Assembly: GCA_036873135.1 (NCBI GenBank)
Contig: JAPTYO010000008.1
Coordinates: 23,413,001-23,477,000 of the forward strand
Reading direction: 5' to 3'
DNA: 64,000 nt
DNA from: Clarkia xantiana subsp. parviflora
Taxonomy: Eukaryota > Streptophyta > Magnoliopsida > Myrtales > Onagraceae
This document shows, in pieces, positions 1 through 11,513 of the stretch. The position numbers were made by a program, and so were the translations under genes. The notes beneath the pieces were generated by a model that was not told the DNA's origin, ran no database searches, and worked only from the letters and a program-made list of their open reading frames with translations. Positions within the stretch are counted from its first letter, which is position 1. Every line of letters begins with the position of its first letter.

Positions 1-2199
1 TTCACTTGAGTTGCTGGTTCAAATCTCTCCCACTCGAATTAAGTGGGACCTAATATCTGTAATATCTTGCTCCTGATTTGATCAAGACTCATTATTCTGA
101 AAACTGTTAATGCATCAGAATATTCGTCCTCAAGTATGTAATGTTACATGTTCGACCACGGCACCATGTCTTTAAGCTGTAAATATGTACTGTCAAAGAG
201 TATTTAACATACTCTTGTCCTAAATACGTGTTTAATGCGCAAATTATTGTCGCACGGTGATATTATTTAACTCATTATTATTCTTCAACTTTTATGGCGG
301 CGTGTTTTATCGATTTTAGTGGAACACAGTTTTACATGAATGTGAATCACTTCTCATCATCCCTTAGGGAACAGCTAATTAAGTGACTATAACATTATGT
401 TTATAAACTATGCTTCTAGAAGTGTGTGATTTGATATGAATGCCTAGTCTGACTTGTCGTTCAAGGCGTACGAAAGGAAAATCATTTAACCGACTTCATC
501 CTTCTTCGTTTGCAAACTTATCTCATAGATTTTATCCCATCTCCGAACTGAGCATTTCAGGTTTTCACCTTATGCGTCAGTCGATACTTTTACAAGGTCG
601 TGGTAGCGTCTGAAGCCTACTTCTTACCGATGTAAACGTTATCAATAAGTTATTTCTGAAGGAATGCAAACGAAAATTCAGCACATCATCATTCAGACAC
701 TTCATCATTAAATTCGTATTTTGAAACGATGTGTTCCGTCTTTCGAGGTCCACTTGCGCGTAGCGTAATCTTACCGAAGTTTTAACCATTGGTTAAATCG
801 TTTCATATTTAAATTTAATTTAATTTAATCCAATCTGTTTCGCACATGATCATCATTACAGTTTATTTCATTCAATGGAGTACTGATAATAAAGAAATAC
901 TAAATCTTTCGATCTAGCTACGCAATCGATTTGTATGTTCAGTTTAGTTGTCCCGACTGAGATGACGGAGTACGTGAATCGTTTCGTTTTATTCGACCAC
1001 TTTTACCTGGCCGAAAATTTAGCTCCAAACACGTGGGTTTGAATTTTCGTTTCGGATCGTCACCTTTCACCGGGCTGTTAAATTGATAAGAAATTTGAGC
1101 TACGAATAGAGCTACAATTACTTTATTCAATAACTCCGAATATCGAAATAACCAAAATTTTAGTAATTGAAACGAACAATGATTGACATATGACAATGGT
1201 ATGGTTCTTGATCTGAAGTTCGCGTATTCAATCCATGATTATCGCATAGATAGTCGGGAACTATAAGCCATGTTGAACATCACATCTGAGTAAATTCACA
1301 AGTGAATCACATCAAATTATCTGTGTCTGTATAAAACGTTTTATAGCCTTATTATACACATGACCTACGTGGCGTACTTGAGACACATTTAATCAACATG
1401 GTTTAACCCACTAGATTATCGTATAAGACATTTATGGTCCAGTTCTTTCTATGATATGCAGATCATGGTTGACTTCTTTCGAACCCAGTATGGTGAGCAG
1501 AGAAGGTTTCCCTTTTACTGCTGTGATTACTGTACTTGATTAGGCTTCAAGGTTATTGAGTATTGTCAACATCAGACAACCATATACATCCTTTCCATGT
1601 TGACCTTTCATTGCGAAGGTCTTGAGCGTCTCTTACACCAGCGTCCATGGAAAGAGAGAAGACCATCACGTTCAACCGAAACGTTTAGCTTTTGCATCCT
1701 TGCTTCCACCAAGGCGGATGCAAAGGGATACTAAGCTGCAACATTGTCTGGTTGCAATTGAAGTCTTCTTCAATCCATTATTACCAAGGTTGAATGTATC
1801 ACCACATATGCGTTCAGATCATCAAAGAACCTACTCCCATGCTTGGTGAAACAAATTATAACATTCGTCTCTCATTGTCAAATCATACAGACTACTATAT
1901 TCATCCGTAGTTTTCCTCTCCACTTTTCGCAATCGTAGTAGAGAGTTCAACACGTACTCCTTTTATTCATCATGATTCATACCATCAAGATTGCGAGAGA
2001 TATCGAGTCGCACTAGTTCAACCAATTCATACTAACACATCGATTATGGAAAAATTCAGGGAGACAATAACATTTTGAGAAAGAATTGCATACATCAAAT
2101 ATCTATTAAGATGGAATCCGACAAATAATGATTCCTTAGTCATCTAAACCAACCGACCACCAGTAAACCAATGGAAGATGGCTATGAAAGAGTTCACAT
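1..2199 (-). mobile_element. Ty1/copia internal region, outer (oldest) copy, first part
   Basis: This stretch matches 20460-22590, 28330-29916 and, inverted, 32400-34560 almost phrase by phrase, so it is an internal piece of the copia family that fills the left half of the window. By comparison with the other copies it reads on the minus strand and its RT/RNase H end lies beyond the left edge. No credible ORF is present; the short ones at 577-789 and 939-1196 are not protein families I recognise. It stops at 2199, where the gypsy-type element is inserted, and resumes at 12301. Confidence 0.75.
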
Positions 2200-2982
2200 T
2201 GATGGATATACGCCCAATTTGAACCCGTTGACTTCCAAATCATTTTATTTTGATCACCCCGTTAATGATTATAAATCCAAACTTCGACCCAAACACCCCG
2301 CCGAAACACCAACGGTCCGGATGAGGCGAAAATACTCGTCCGGACCGCGACGAACTCACCTAGGTGAGGTCGGGTGGCCACACCCGACCTCCCCTAGGGG
2401 AGATAGGGTTGGCCAACCCTATCTCCCCTAGGGAAGGGTTGGCCAACCCTATCTCCCCTAGGGAAGGGTTGGGTGGCCACACCCAACCCCTACCCTTGGG
2501 GGTCGGATTTTCTCCCCACCCCCAAGGGCCCCGGTACCATTTTCCGACTCCCACACTCAGATTATTTCCGTCGACCTCTCCGTGCTTTAAGGTTTTAATT
2601 ATGTAATCAAGGGCTAATTAATTGTGTGTAAAAGTTAACGATGTCATTAAGCCACCTTAATGACACCGTTGCCTATAAATACAACCTTTCCACCATTCAT
2701 TTGATATTCTTGGCTAATTGTGCAATTTAGCTCTAACATCTCTCTAGCTTTATCTCTCTAGAAAGAAACGTACTGACTTAAGCATCGGAGAGGTTACATC
2801 AAGCACCCCCCCCTCCGTGCTTGATATTGCCCCTCTTGCAGGGCACGTGGAGAAGAGAAGGAGAAGGGCAGAAGGATACGGATCAGAACGACCGAACTCA
2901 GGAAGCACAGGATCCGCTAGTTCACCAGTGAGGAGTAGGATTTAGGCCGGCGACCCGTTGACCTGAAACCTATAACCTAACA
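2200..2982 (+). repeat. 5' LTR of the gypsy-type element
   Basis: 783 bp, TGATGG...AACA, paired with 11514-12300. It has a TATA box (TATAAATA, 2674-2681), a pyrimidine-rich leader around 2740-2825 and an array of palindromes at about 2355-2490. By eye it differs from the 3' LTR by roughly ten substitutions plus changes in the palindrome array, which suggests a fairly young insertion. Confidence 0.9.
2392..2433. repeat. Perfect 42-bp palindrome inside the LTR promoter region
   Basis: The arms pair perfectly around the centre TTGGCCAA (2409-2416), bounded by CCCTAGGG-type ends. Related imperfect palindromes follow up to about 2490, and a variant set is present at about 11675-11800 in the other LTR. 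It could form a hairpin in RNA or a cruciform in DNA. Confidence 0.85.
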
Positions 2983-2983
2983 C

Positions 2984-3000
2984 TTGGCCCCGTCCGTGGG
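2984..3000 (+). other. Primer binding site of the gypsy-type element
   Basis: One base after the 5' LTR comes TTGGCCCCGTCCGTGGG. This resembles the TGGCGCCGTCTGTGGG-type primer sites of several plant Ty3/gypsy elements. The tRNA was not identified. Confidence 0.65.
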
Positions 3001-3033
3001 TTTCGAATAGAAAGCCTGGCAATCACAAGAGCG

Positions 3034-5877
3034 ATGACGAATAGCTTAGCGTCTAGACATAATCGCCCACCTGGGGGCAATAGGCGAGAGAGACAGCCTA
3101 TACCTCCAGCAAGGCAGCCTAACCCAGAGAAACAGCCTGTACACCCAGAGCCTCAGGTAACCCCACAGGCACCCCAGCCTAACAACCAGGAAGGAGGACC
3201 TTCACGCCCAGCTGGGGCTGAGTCTTCCACAACCTCAACTCCATTGGCTAGGAGGCCACAAAGAGAGGGGGAGCAACAAGGAGTGCCATCCCAATACACG
3301 GCACCTCCTCAGGGATACTATTATGAGGCACAACCTCAAGGATATCCATATGGGATGCCGGCTCAAAGGAACGACAATCGCGCCCACACAACCAACACAA
3401 GGCCTGCATACTCACAAGGAGCACATACAGTGACTCCGGGGTTGATGAGCGCATTGGATGAGCTACTAGCCTATAGGGAGACCCTGAGGAATAGGCAGGG
3501 AAGGCAACACCAGCATGAAGAAGAAGAAGTTCATGAGGAAGAACAAGTCCCAGAAGAAGAACACCACTCGCACCCTCCAACAGGGCAGCGAGAAGAACAA
3601 AGGAGAGATAACCAAAGGCCACCCCCAGAGGGAAGGCAGCAGTTTGTGCCTCCAAGGCAGCAACAGACACAGCAGGACGCCAGGGCATACACCCCGCTGG
3701 GGGCAGATAGACAGGCAAGACCTCCAAGGAGGCAGGAATTCCACCAAGTACCCCAACAGGGATACGCCTATAGTCCGTACTAGCACGGACAAGGGATCCC
3801 AGTAAGCTCAGTTTATAACTATGGAGGATATCAGAGAGACTATACTCCAACGCCGGTGATGATTACCCCGGAGGAGATAAAAGCCATGATAGTGAGGAAG
3901 ATGAGTGAGTCAAAGAGAAACGGGCTGCACTGCCTGAGTGACAACACGAACCACCCCTTCACGAGGGAGTTGGAAATGAACAAAGTGCCAGACTCCTTGC
4001 ATACAATACAGATAGCAAAATACAAGGCACTCTTATTTCCAAACACCCTATCAGGGGTGGCGTCGCATTGGTTCTTTAGCCTACCTACTGAGAGCATCCA
4101 CTCATGGGCGCAGCTAAATGCGAAGTTTCTTCAGAGATACCTAGGAGAAATGAAGCTACTCAAAGGAACAGGCTCCCTAGATGATGTGAAGCAAGAAAAT
4201 GATGAATCTTTGGCTGATTACTACACTAGGTTCAACCAGAACATAGCAGACATACAGGATGACATCACCGAGGGTGAAATAATAAGAGCCTTCATAAGAA
4301 ACCTAGGCCGCTTTGGGTCTACATTGGCAGAAAAGATGGCCAAAAAACCTGCAAGCACCTTAGAGGAGCTAGCAGGGAGAGTGAAAACTCATATAGACCT
4401 AGAGAGGCACAGGGTGAGTAAGAAAGCCAAGATTCAAGCAGCAAAGGAGGACAATACAAAGCAGAATAAGGGCAAGCCACCTCAGGCACCTCAACCCATA
4501 AGGCAACAAGAGTGGCGTCCGCCTCAGCAAAGAAATCAGATGGGTGAGCCATTGAAGGCTAGGGAAATAAATGTCATCATGTTCATACCATTGAACACCA
4601 CCCCAGCAGTGGTCCTGAGAGAGATGAGAAATCAGAAATTATGGTCGCCCCCCGAAAGATGGAGAGCGCCAATGGTAGGGACACACAAGGATAGATGGTG
4701 TGATAACCATGAGGCATATGGGCATGATACGAACGAATGCTTTAGCTTGAAGCTAAGTATCAACAATATCATCCAAAGAGGGGAGCTAAAACAGTTTGTT
4801 GATCACGGTGGCAACAGCATACAGCTAGGGCCATCATACAAGGATAAAGGCAAAGACAAGGTAGATTATAATCCCCCACCTAACAAGAGGGGGACTATAA
4901 ACATGATACATGAAGGAGTGGCATCAGGTGGCCCAACAGCTAACGCAAGGGAGGTTTATGCATCCAAACTGAGCTCGGTACCAAAGTGGAGAAAGAGACC
5001 ACGAGAAGGAGAGGAGATGAAGATTGAGTTTTCGGAGAAGGACAAGAGTCATATTGTCTTCCCGCATGATGATGCTTTAGTCATCACAATGGACATCGAT
5101 AACTTCGATGTAAAAAGAATACTGGTAGATGGGGGCAGCTCTGCAGACCTCCTAAGCCTAAGAGTCCTGGAAGAGATAGGAAAAACAAAGGCAGACATCA
5201 AACCAGTCAACTTCCCTCTGGTTGGCTTCTCAGGGGCAACAAGTTATCCCCTAGGAATGATAACCCTGCCAGTGACCATGGGCCAGGGATGGACACAGCT
5301 AAGAGTGAACGTCAACTTCATGGTGGTTGAAAGCCTAGGAGCCTACAACGGGATCCTAGGAAGGACAACCATAAATCCATACGAAATTGTGCCATCTACT
5401 GTGCATCAGAAGCTGAAGTATATAACTGAAAACGGAATTGGAGAAGTCTTAGGTGATCAACGCACTGCAAGGAAGTGCTACGTCAACTCCATGAGACGTG
5501 GATCACACAAGTCAGATACAGTGGCTATGGTCATGACCGGGACCATCCAAGACAAAGAGAAGGTGATGAAAAGACTAAGGCAAGGAAAGATGAAAAAGGG
5601 AGTCACACTCCGCCTGAGTAGGCAGTTCTTTCAAGGACTAGCTAAGAAGAAGCAGAGAGGTAAGGCTGTAAGGGTAACAAGCATACCTTGGCAGCCAGAG
5701 AATGCAAGAGGAAAGAGAACAAGGGAATCCATTGAAAAGGGTTTCCGATATATAGACAACATCAAGCAAATGCCAAAGGAGTCCATATCAAGCTACTTTG
5801 GGAGTCCATATCAAGCTACTTTGGGAGATTCTTCAGCTATGGTGCAAACATGGACATCACAAGACGAGAGGCCGTAA
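3034..5877 (+). pseudogene. gag-protease polyprotein frame with one internal TAG
   Basis: From ATG at 3034 one frame runs to 5877, broken only by TAG at 3781-3783; the downstream ORF from 3856 is in the same frame. The first 249 residues are rich in Pro, Gln and Arg. Next comes a Retrotrans_gag-like helical region (for example SHWFFSLP, about 55-75 residues after the ATG at 3856), a zinc-finger-like CDNHEAYGHDTNEC (about residue 280) and a retropepsin active site VDGGSSAD (about residue 422), so capsid and protease functions are implied. The single TAG could be a mutation or a suppressible stop. Near the end a 23-bp direct duplication (5781-5803 and 5804-5826) shifts the frame, so this ORF stops at 5877 while the conserved sequence continues in another frame. 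No RT follows. Confidence 0.82.
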
Positions 5878-6320
5878 GGGCCTTCCTTAGAAACATGCAT
5901 CCAACCTCGTTTGAAGCATATGGAGGGCTCTATGAGGTGGTCATGACAAGCACAATGGGGGAGCTCAAAGAGAGGCTGGACAAGGCGTTCGCAAAAGAGG
6001 TAGGGCAATGGGAAGAAGTCCTTGAAGAAGGAAGACAGACTGACACAATGGAAGGAGGTGTAAACTTCAAATTCACACCCCTTACAATGAAGATAGAAGA
6101 AATTTTCTAGTAGTACCTCAAAGAAGAGCTACCAACATGCAAGGAGGAGGGCAAGGCCTTCCTAGGAAGAGATGCACAGGGTTGGTGTGAGTATCATGGG
6201 ACCTGGGGGCATCAAACCAATGATTGCATGGTGTTGAAGATAGAAGCGGAAGAGATGATTTTCAAAGGAGGTCTAAAGGAGTACGTGGCAGCCGACACAC
6301 TCACCACCCCATATCCTTAG
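5804..6320 (+). pseudogene. Second, partial gag-like module
   Basis: In the frame entered after the 23-bp duplication, the sequence around 5850-6000 (ITRREAVRAFLRNMHP, then an acidic/basic helical stretch) resembles the C-terminal half of the gag domain at 3856 onward (ITEGEIIRAFIRNL). It is followed by a second zinc-finger-like CEYHGTWGHQTNDC near 6190-6230, parallel to the first. A stop at about 6108-6110 breaks it before that finger, and the frame finally closes at 6318-6320. The order gag, finger, protease, partial gag, finger suggests duplication or fusion of a diverged gag. The N-terminal half of the second copy is missing. Confidence 0.65.
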
Positions 6321-6590
6321 TTTAATATTCAGCACTTTGCATGTTCAAGCATTTTAAGTTTTCCAAAAACAACTTTTAAGAAGGAGAACTCAAGAAGTTA
6401 CTCCGACTCTACAACCATCTTTGATTTCCTCCAAAGGGTGTCTTGATCCATCCAAGGCACCCCAAGTGTACATAAAGCATGAATGCTCCTAATGAAGTAG
6501 AAGTTACTCAAAAGTATCTTTCAAAGAAGATGGTGATATAATCATTATGTTATCCTTACACAGATATGACTTCCAAGTCAACAACACCCT

Positions 6591-7170
6591 CAACGCCCCC
6601 AAGAGCGTATCTTGAGAGTAGTTTTCATACTACGAACTTCGACGCCCCCAAGAGCGTATTTTGAGAGTAGTTTTCATACTACGAACTTCGACGCCCCCAA
6701 GAGCGTATCTTGAGAGTAGTTTTCATACTACGAACTTCGACGCCCCCAAGAGCGTATCTTGAGAGTGGTTTCCAAAAACTACGAACTTCGACGCCCCCAA
6801 GAGCGTATCTTGAGAGTGGTTTCTAAAAACTAAGACCTTCGACGCCCCCAAGAGCGTATCTTGAGGTAGATTCAAACTACCAGATTCGACGCCCCCAATA
6901 GCGTATCTTGAGAGTGGTTTCTAAAAACTACGACCTTCGACGCCCCCAAGAGCGTATCTTGAGGTAGATTTCAAACTACCAGTTTCGACGCCCCCAAGAG
7001 CGTATCTTGAGGTAGATTTCAAACTACCAGATTCGACGCCCACCAGGAGCGTATCTTTGGTCTAACTTGTGCCCTCCGGGAGCCTATCCTGTGAAACGTT
7101 AAGTGCCCTCCGAGAGCCTGTCTCGTGAACAGATTCGACGCCCACCAAGAGCGTATCTTTGGTCTAACAG
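6591..7170 (+). repeat. Minisatellite of about 47-51 bp inside the gypsy-type element
   Basis: About eleven units begin CGACGCCCCCAAGAGCGTAT, at about 6591, 6640, 6689, 6738, 6789, 6840, 6887, 6938, 6986, 7034 and 7136. Two spacer variants alternate (one with GTAGTTTTCATACTAC or GTGGTTTCTAAAAACTA, one with GGTAGATTTCAAACTACC). The last units are diverged and separated by a CCCTCCG(G/A)GAGCCT variant. Each unit holds a small inverted repeat. Confidence 0.92.
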
Positions 7171-7620
7171 TACCATGTATACCATTTAAAGGGTATCAGA
7201 AGAGATCATTGCACCATACTAAGAAGGATTCCATGAGAAAATAATTGCAAAGCAAAGTTGTATAAAGAACACATAATGTTTTTTCTTGATGAGATAGCAG
7301 GTATGATGTGAAGGAAAACACAAAAGAAAGATAAGTAAAGGAAAGCACAAGGAAAGGAAGAGTCCATGATCAAAGGAATATATACAGAAGCATACGAAGT
7401 ACCCATCAAAAGGCAGGTGTCCCACACACCATGCATACCACAACCAAAGGCAGGTGTTCCACACACCGCCAACACAACCATGTAAAGAAGGAATGCAACA
7501 AAACATCCCAAGTATAGCAATCCCAAAATGAACTCGACCCATCAAGGGGAGAAACACTCAACCCATTAAAGGGGAGGAAATGTAAAGTCATATGTACAAA
7601 GATAAAGAGATATCAGAATA

Positions 7621-10049
7621 TCAACCAGTGCCTGCTGGAGAGTCCTCACGGTCCGGACCCTCTGAGGAAGAACCACCAACAGAGCTCGAAGAAGTGGAAA
7701 GAGAGCCTGAACTATCAACATCCATGGGTATAGCATCCACCTGTGCAGGGGCAGGCTCATCAGCAACGGCAGCTTGACCCCTAAGAACGGCCATATAACC
7801 AGTAGCATATGGTCCAAAGTCACCCAGATCATGGACGGGAAACTGGGGATCAATACGAAAGATGTGATCAATAAGGTACTCCCCGAACTGGTTCATCTCC
7901 TGGTTCAACCGAACGCTGTAATTAGCAGTAAAGGCAGAGGAAGCTTTGTACTCAGATACTGCAACAACTCTCTCCTCCGCCCGACACCTCGCCTCAAGCT
8001 TCGTCAACTCCTCAGCATGGAGCGACGATGCAACAACAGCCTCACGGCGCAAACTACCCACGGTAGTCTCAAGTAGAGCTACCTGGTCCCTAAGCTCCTG
8101 CATCTGCAAGTCAGACACGCGAGCCTTCTCGGCGGCAGTGGCAAGCTCCGCCTTCAAGGATACCTGGTTATCCTCAAGAGCCTTCTTTTCATCTGACAGC
8201 TCAAGCGCAAGAGACGACATGTTCACCATGTCGTACATACCCTGAAAATTCAACAAGTGGTAAGTAACTTAACAAACAATCAAATGAAAGTAGAAAGGGA
8301 AGAAAAACACCACTCACAAGGACATAACGGGATAACACCCCCTGAATGAAGCGCCGGGTCTCCTTAGGAGACTTAGGCTGAGGAGCACGATCACCAGGGG
8401 CAATGGCACCACGAAGCACCCGAATGCCAACCTCCGGGGTGCGCAAGGAGGAACCGCTGTCAAAGTGAAACTCCTTCAATCCAGCAAAGGGAGTCCACTC
8501 AGCTCCCACGATATCCTCGTCAGTAAGGCGCGCAAAGTCCTTCCGACTCAAAGCCGGAGGCCCACCTATAAAAAGAAAGCAAGGTAAAGAAAAATACAAG
8601 CAAAGAAGCACCAATGGCATAAAGGAAAACAAACATGACGACCGTGCCCTCGGCTGGGGGGCAGGAGATGGAGAATCAGTGACCACCCCACCATCACCAG
8701 CAGGCCGCTTCCCTTTATCAGCTCGGGAAGGCGCCTCTTCGACCACTATCTCTTTGTCGCGAGACAGGGTCGGGGACGAACACCAGGGGGAGGAGGATCT
8801 GCAGCCTTCTTCTTCTTGACAGCCGAGGCCCCGGCCTCAGAGTCGGACCTCCGTGACTTGGACTTAGAAGGTCCAGAACCCTTGCCCACAGAGACGACTC
8901 TCTCAGTCACCAGAGGAGAGTGCCCTAACAACATAAGGAAAACAACATAAGAAAAAACACAAGTATATCATAAGAGGAGAAAGAAAGAAGTATACCAGAG
9001 GCCCCAGCAGCCTTCCCAAGCATAGGGGACTTCTTCGGAGTAGAGCTGGAGGGAGCCCTCCTATTGCTCAAATCAACCGGCGCTGCCTGCACGTTATATG
9101 TTTTCCCGTGAAACCAACCTACAAGGGAAAAACAGAAAATAAATATAGATGAGAAGACTAAGTGGCATACCGAATCCCCGGAGTGAAGAGTCAAACTAAT
9201 CCCTGCCTCATAGAGGTCTGTCTCGGTCACCAAGGACACAGGGCAGTAAGACTGGGTCTTGTGGCTCTCATAGATAGTCTTCATAGTCTCTAAGTCCACA
9301 GAAGAGAACTCCCCAAAGGCAGGCCAGCCGTCTGATCGGTCCTCATTCAGAACCGGCCAGGTAACGTATCGATCCGTGAAAAAGAAATAGTGCTTGGCCC
9401 AATGTCTCGCCGAATTATCGCTCCGAACCACGAAACGAAGGGAAGTGTCCCCCTTAACTCCGCTCAACCCGAAATCAGCAAATCGGGAATCTTTGAGGAA
9501 AGGATAGCGAGTCACGAAACCCGCGAAGCCTACCTTCTTCTGATACTGAAACCGGAAGAAACATCGGAACAAGACCAAGGAGTACTTCCAGGAGTACCAC
9601 TGGAATATCACCCAGAAACCCACCCAAACGCGAATAGCACTGGGGGCAAGGTTCACAGGAGAGATCCTAAAGAATCTACTCAGCTCTACGAGCTCATCGC
9701 AATAAGGCAAGCGCAACCCAAACCGAATTTGGGAAGGATAGACAACAACCTTCCCCCTGGGAGGCTCTGTCACTGTCTGGCGAGTGTTTCCCAGAGAAGG
9801 GAGGAAAGGATACAAGGGCTCGTCTAAAGGACAAATGTCACCTAAGGTGACATGCTCGTTATAGTCGGACCTAGTCAGGTAGTTCTCCGACAAAGCAGCA
9901 AGACCTAAATCAAAGGCAGTGAGAAATTCCAAGCTCGAATCAGGCTCCGACCAGTACCCTGGCTTAGTATACGGCTCAGAATCCGACACCAAACTAATGG
10001 CAGGAAAGAAAGCAACGCGACGAAAAGAAAGAAAGAGAAACTTACTCAT
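7621..10049 (-). pseudogene. Antisense spliced gene, 'putative gypsy-type transposon' (Transposase_28-like) protein with coiled-coil tail
   Basis: On the strand opposite gag there is a multi-exon frame. Likely coding blocks are 9993-9171, 9086-8996, 8924-8635, 8565-8317 and 8241-7621. They are separated by introns of 84, 71, 69 and 75 bases with GT/AG ends and T-rich tracts, and the phases agree at each junction. An upstream exon ending at 10046 with a 52-base intron is possible, or translation starts at 10049. The first large block resembles the Pfam 'putative gypsy type transposon' domain (LPYCDELVELSRFF, then a Trp/Phe-rich core). The middle is basic and Ser-rich (KSKSRRSD). The last exon (VNMSSLALELSDEKKALED onward) is a predicted coiled coil ending in an acidic/Ser-rich tail. 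A one-base frame change near 8750-8760 interrupts exon 8924-8635. The function of this family is not established to my knowledge. Confidence 0.75.
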
Positions 10050-10329
10050 CCTTCGAAGGATATAGCGCCTCTGCCAAGTTTGTGTACGGGGGCACCACCA
10101 CGAGTATAATACCTGTCACGGCATGACAGGTGTCAAGATAAGAAGATTTCCGGAAAAACCGGGCATACCCCGGCACCCGACAAACAACAACCAAAAACTC
10201 AAAGGCATCCAACAAAGGTAACAAACACGTGCTAAGGACGCTACAACGATAAATCGGGCAATTTTGCTCGAATAAAAATCGGTCCCCGAGCAAAGTTACG
10301 ATTATGCCCCTCAATGGAATCAACATGCA

Positions 10330-11498
10330 AATAGTTCCACGACATCAAAATGCAAGCAAGAATAGTTCAAACGGGCAAAAAACTATCTCCGGGCAAACGG
10401 ACAAAAAAATTTCCCCAAATCGGCGGCTATCTACGGCAATCACGTGTTCAATCAAGAATCGGCAATTGAATATCGGCAATTCAAGTATCAACATTTTATA
10501 CGATAATGGAAAGGAAAAGAATGGACATTCGGAAAATCCGACCCAATGTGATAGACGGGTCCGGAGTTCGAATTTTGGGGTCGCCGGAAACCAGACCCCG
10601 TCGTCGCCGGAGGCCGCCTCGCGTCGCGCCGAAGCTGCACCGCCTCGCTGTCGCCCGCCCCTGCCGGACCAGACGCTGCCGTCGTCCGTGACAGCTTCGT
10701 CGTCGTCCGCTGTCTCCGCCCTGGTCCACCCCGCCTTGAGCCGTCGGATCACCTCGCCTCCGTCGTTCAGCCGGGAGCCTCCGTCGCCGTCCCAGGACCG
10801 CGCCGCCGTGTCCGTGCTGGCCGGAATTCCACCTCCTCCACCGGAATTTCTGGTCGGCCCCCTCCTTTGGTGTGCAAGAATTCCTCCCTTGGTCTCCAAG
10901 TGTGAGGAAAAAAGGAAAAGATGACAGTGGTGGCTAAGTGAGGTAATTTCTTTACTCCTTTATATATTTGAAAAGGTGTAGGGTTTTTTAAAGTGACATA
11001 ATCACAACCCTCCATTTAAAGTTAGAAGAGATCTAAGGGTTAAAGGAAAAATTATCATCTTTACCTCCCTTAGATTATGGTTAGGCATATTTCCACCCAA
11101 GTTAACATCCTATAGGAATATTTTTTAGTATCCTATACTTAAAAAAAATTTGGACCAAAATTAAAATTTTTCTCCACTTAGGCTTACCCCGGCATGAAAT
11201 TGAAGCATGGACTCGTTTAGCTGTATTCATGTTGCATCCCCACACGAGCGTATATTTTCCGAGGATGAGCTCGTGACGGTATTAGATTTATTATTCCCAT
11301 CTCAGACGGACACGTGCTTGGACACGTGTCCGCGCTATTCTGATGTTTGCAATTTCTCTATCTTATAAGACAGGGGGCAGATTCAGAGACACACACCCAT
11401 GGGTAAGTAAGGATTCTGACAAAAGGTAAAATTTCGGCTTCAAATTGCGCGTGTCATACCATCCTAAAATAGAGTCAATCAAGGGTCAGGCCATTGGT
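10330..11498 (-). other. GC-rich leader and 3' untranslated region of the gypsy-type element
   Basis: Between the antisense gene and the purine tract. 10590-10870 is strikingly GC-rich against its AT-rich surroundings and is open on both strands (10345-10899 minus, 10304-10924 plus), rich in Arg, Gly and Ser. Its place after the TATA box makes a transcribed leader of the antisense gene the simplest reading; a captured gene fragment is an alternative. 10970-11498 shows no coding sense. Confidence 0.45.
10958..10967 (-). promoter_or_regulatory. TATA box for the antisense gene
   Basis: Read on the minus strand the sequence is AATATATAAAGGAG, a good plant TATA element. It lies about 900 bases upstream of the likely coding start at 10049 and just before the GC-rich leader. 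Start-site position is inferred. Confidence 0.5.
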
Positions 11499-11513
11499 TG
11501 ACTCGGGGGCATG
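11499..11513 (+). other. Polypurine tract region before the 3' LTR
   Basis: TGACTCGGGGGCATG lies directly upstream of TGATGG. The GGGGGCA core is like the plus-strand primer tracts of plant gypsy elements. Confidence 0.6.

Noticed and set aside
3248..3850. 200-codon minus-strand ORF opposite the gag leader
   Set aside because: Shadow of the Pro/Gln-rich gag frame; composition follows the opposite strand and no domain is visible.
6591..7170. Regularly spaced repeats that might suggest a CRISPR array
   Set aside because: Units adjoin with related spacers, in a plant retrotransposon; it is a minisatellite.
9390..9827. 145-codon plus-strand ORF
   Set aside because: Lies opposite the antisense Transposase_28-like exon, which shows clear domain character.
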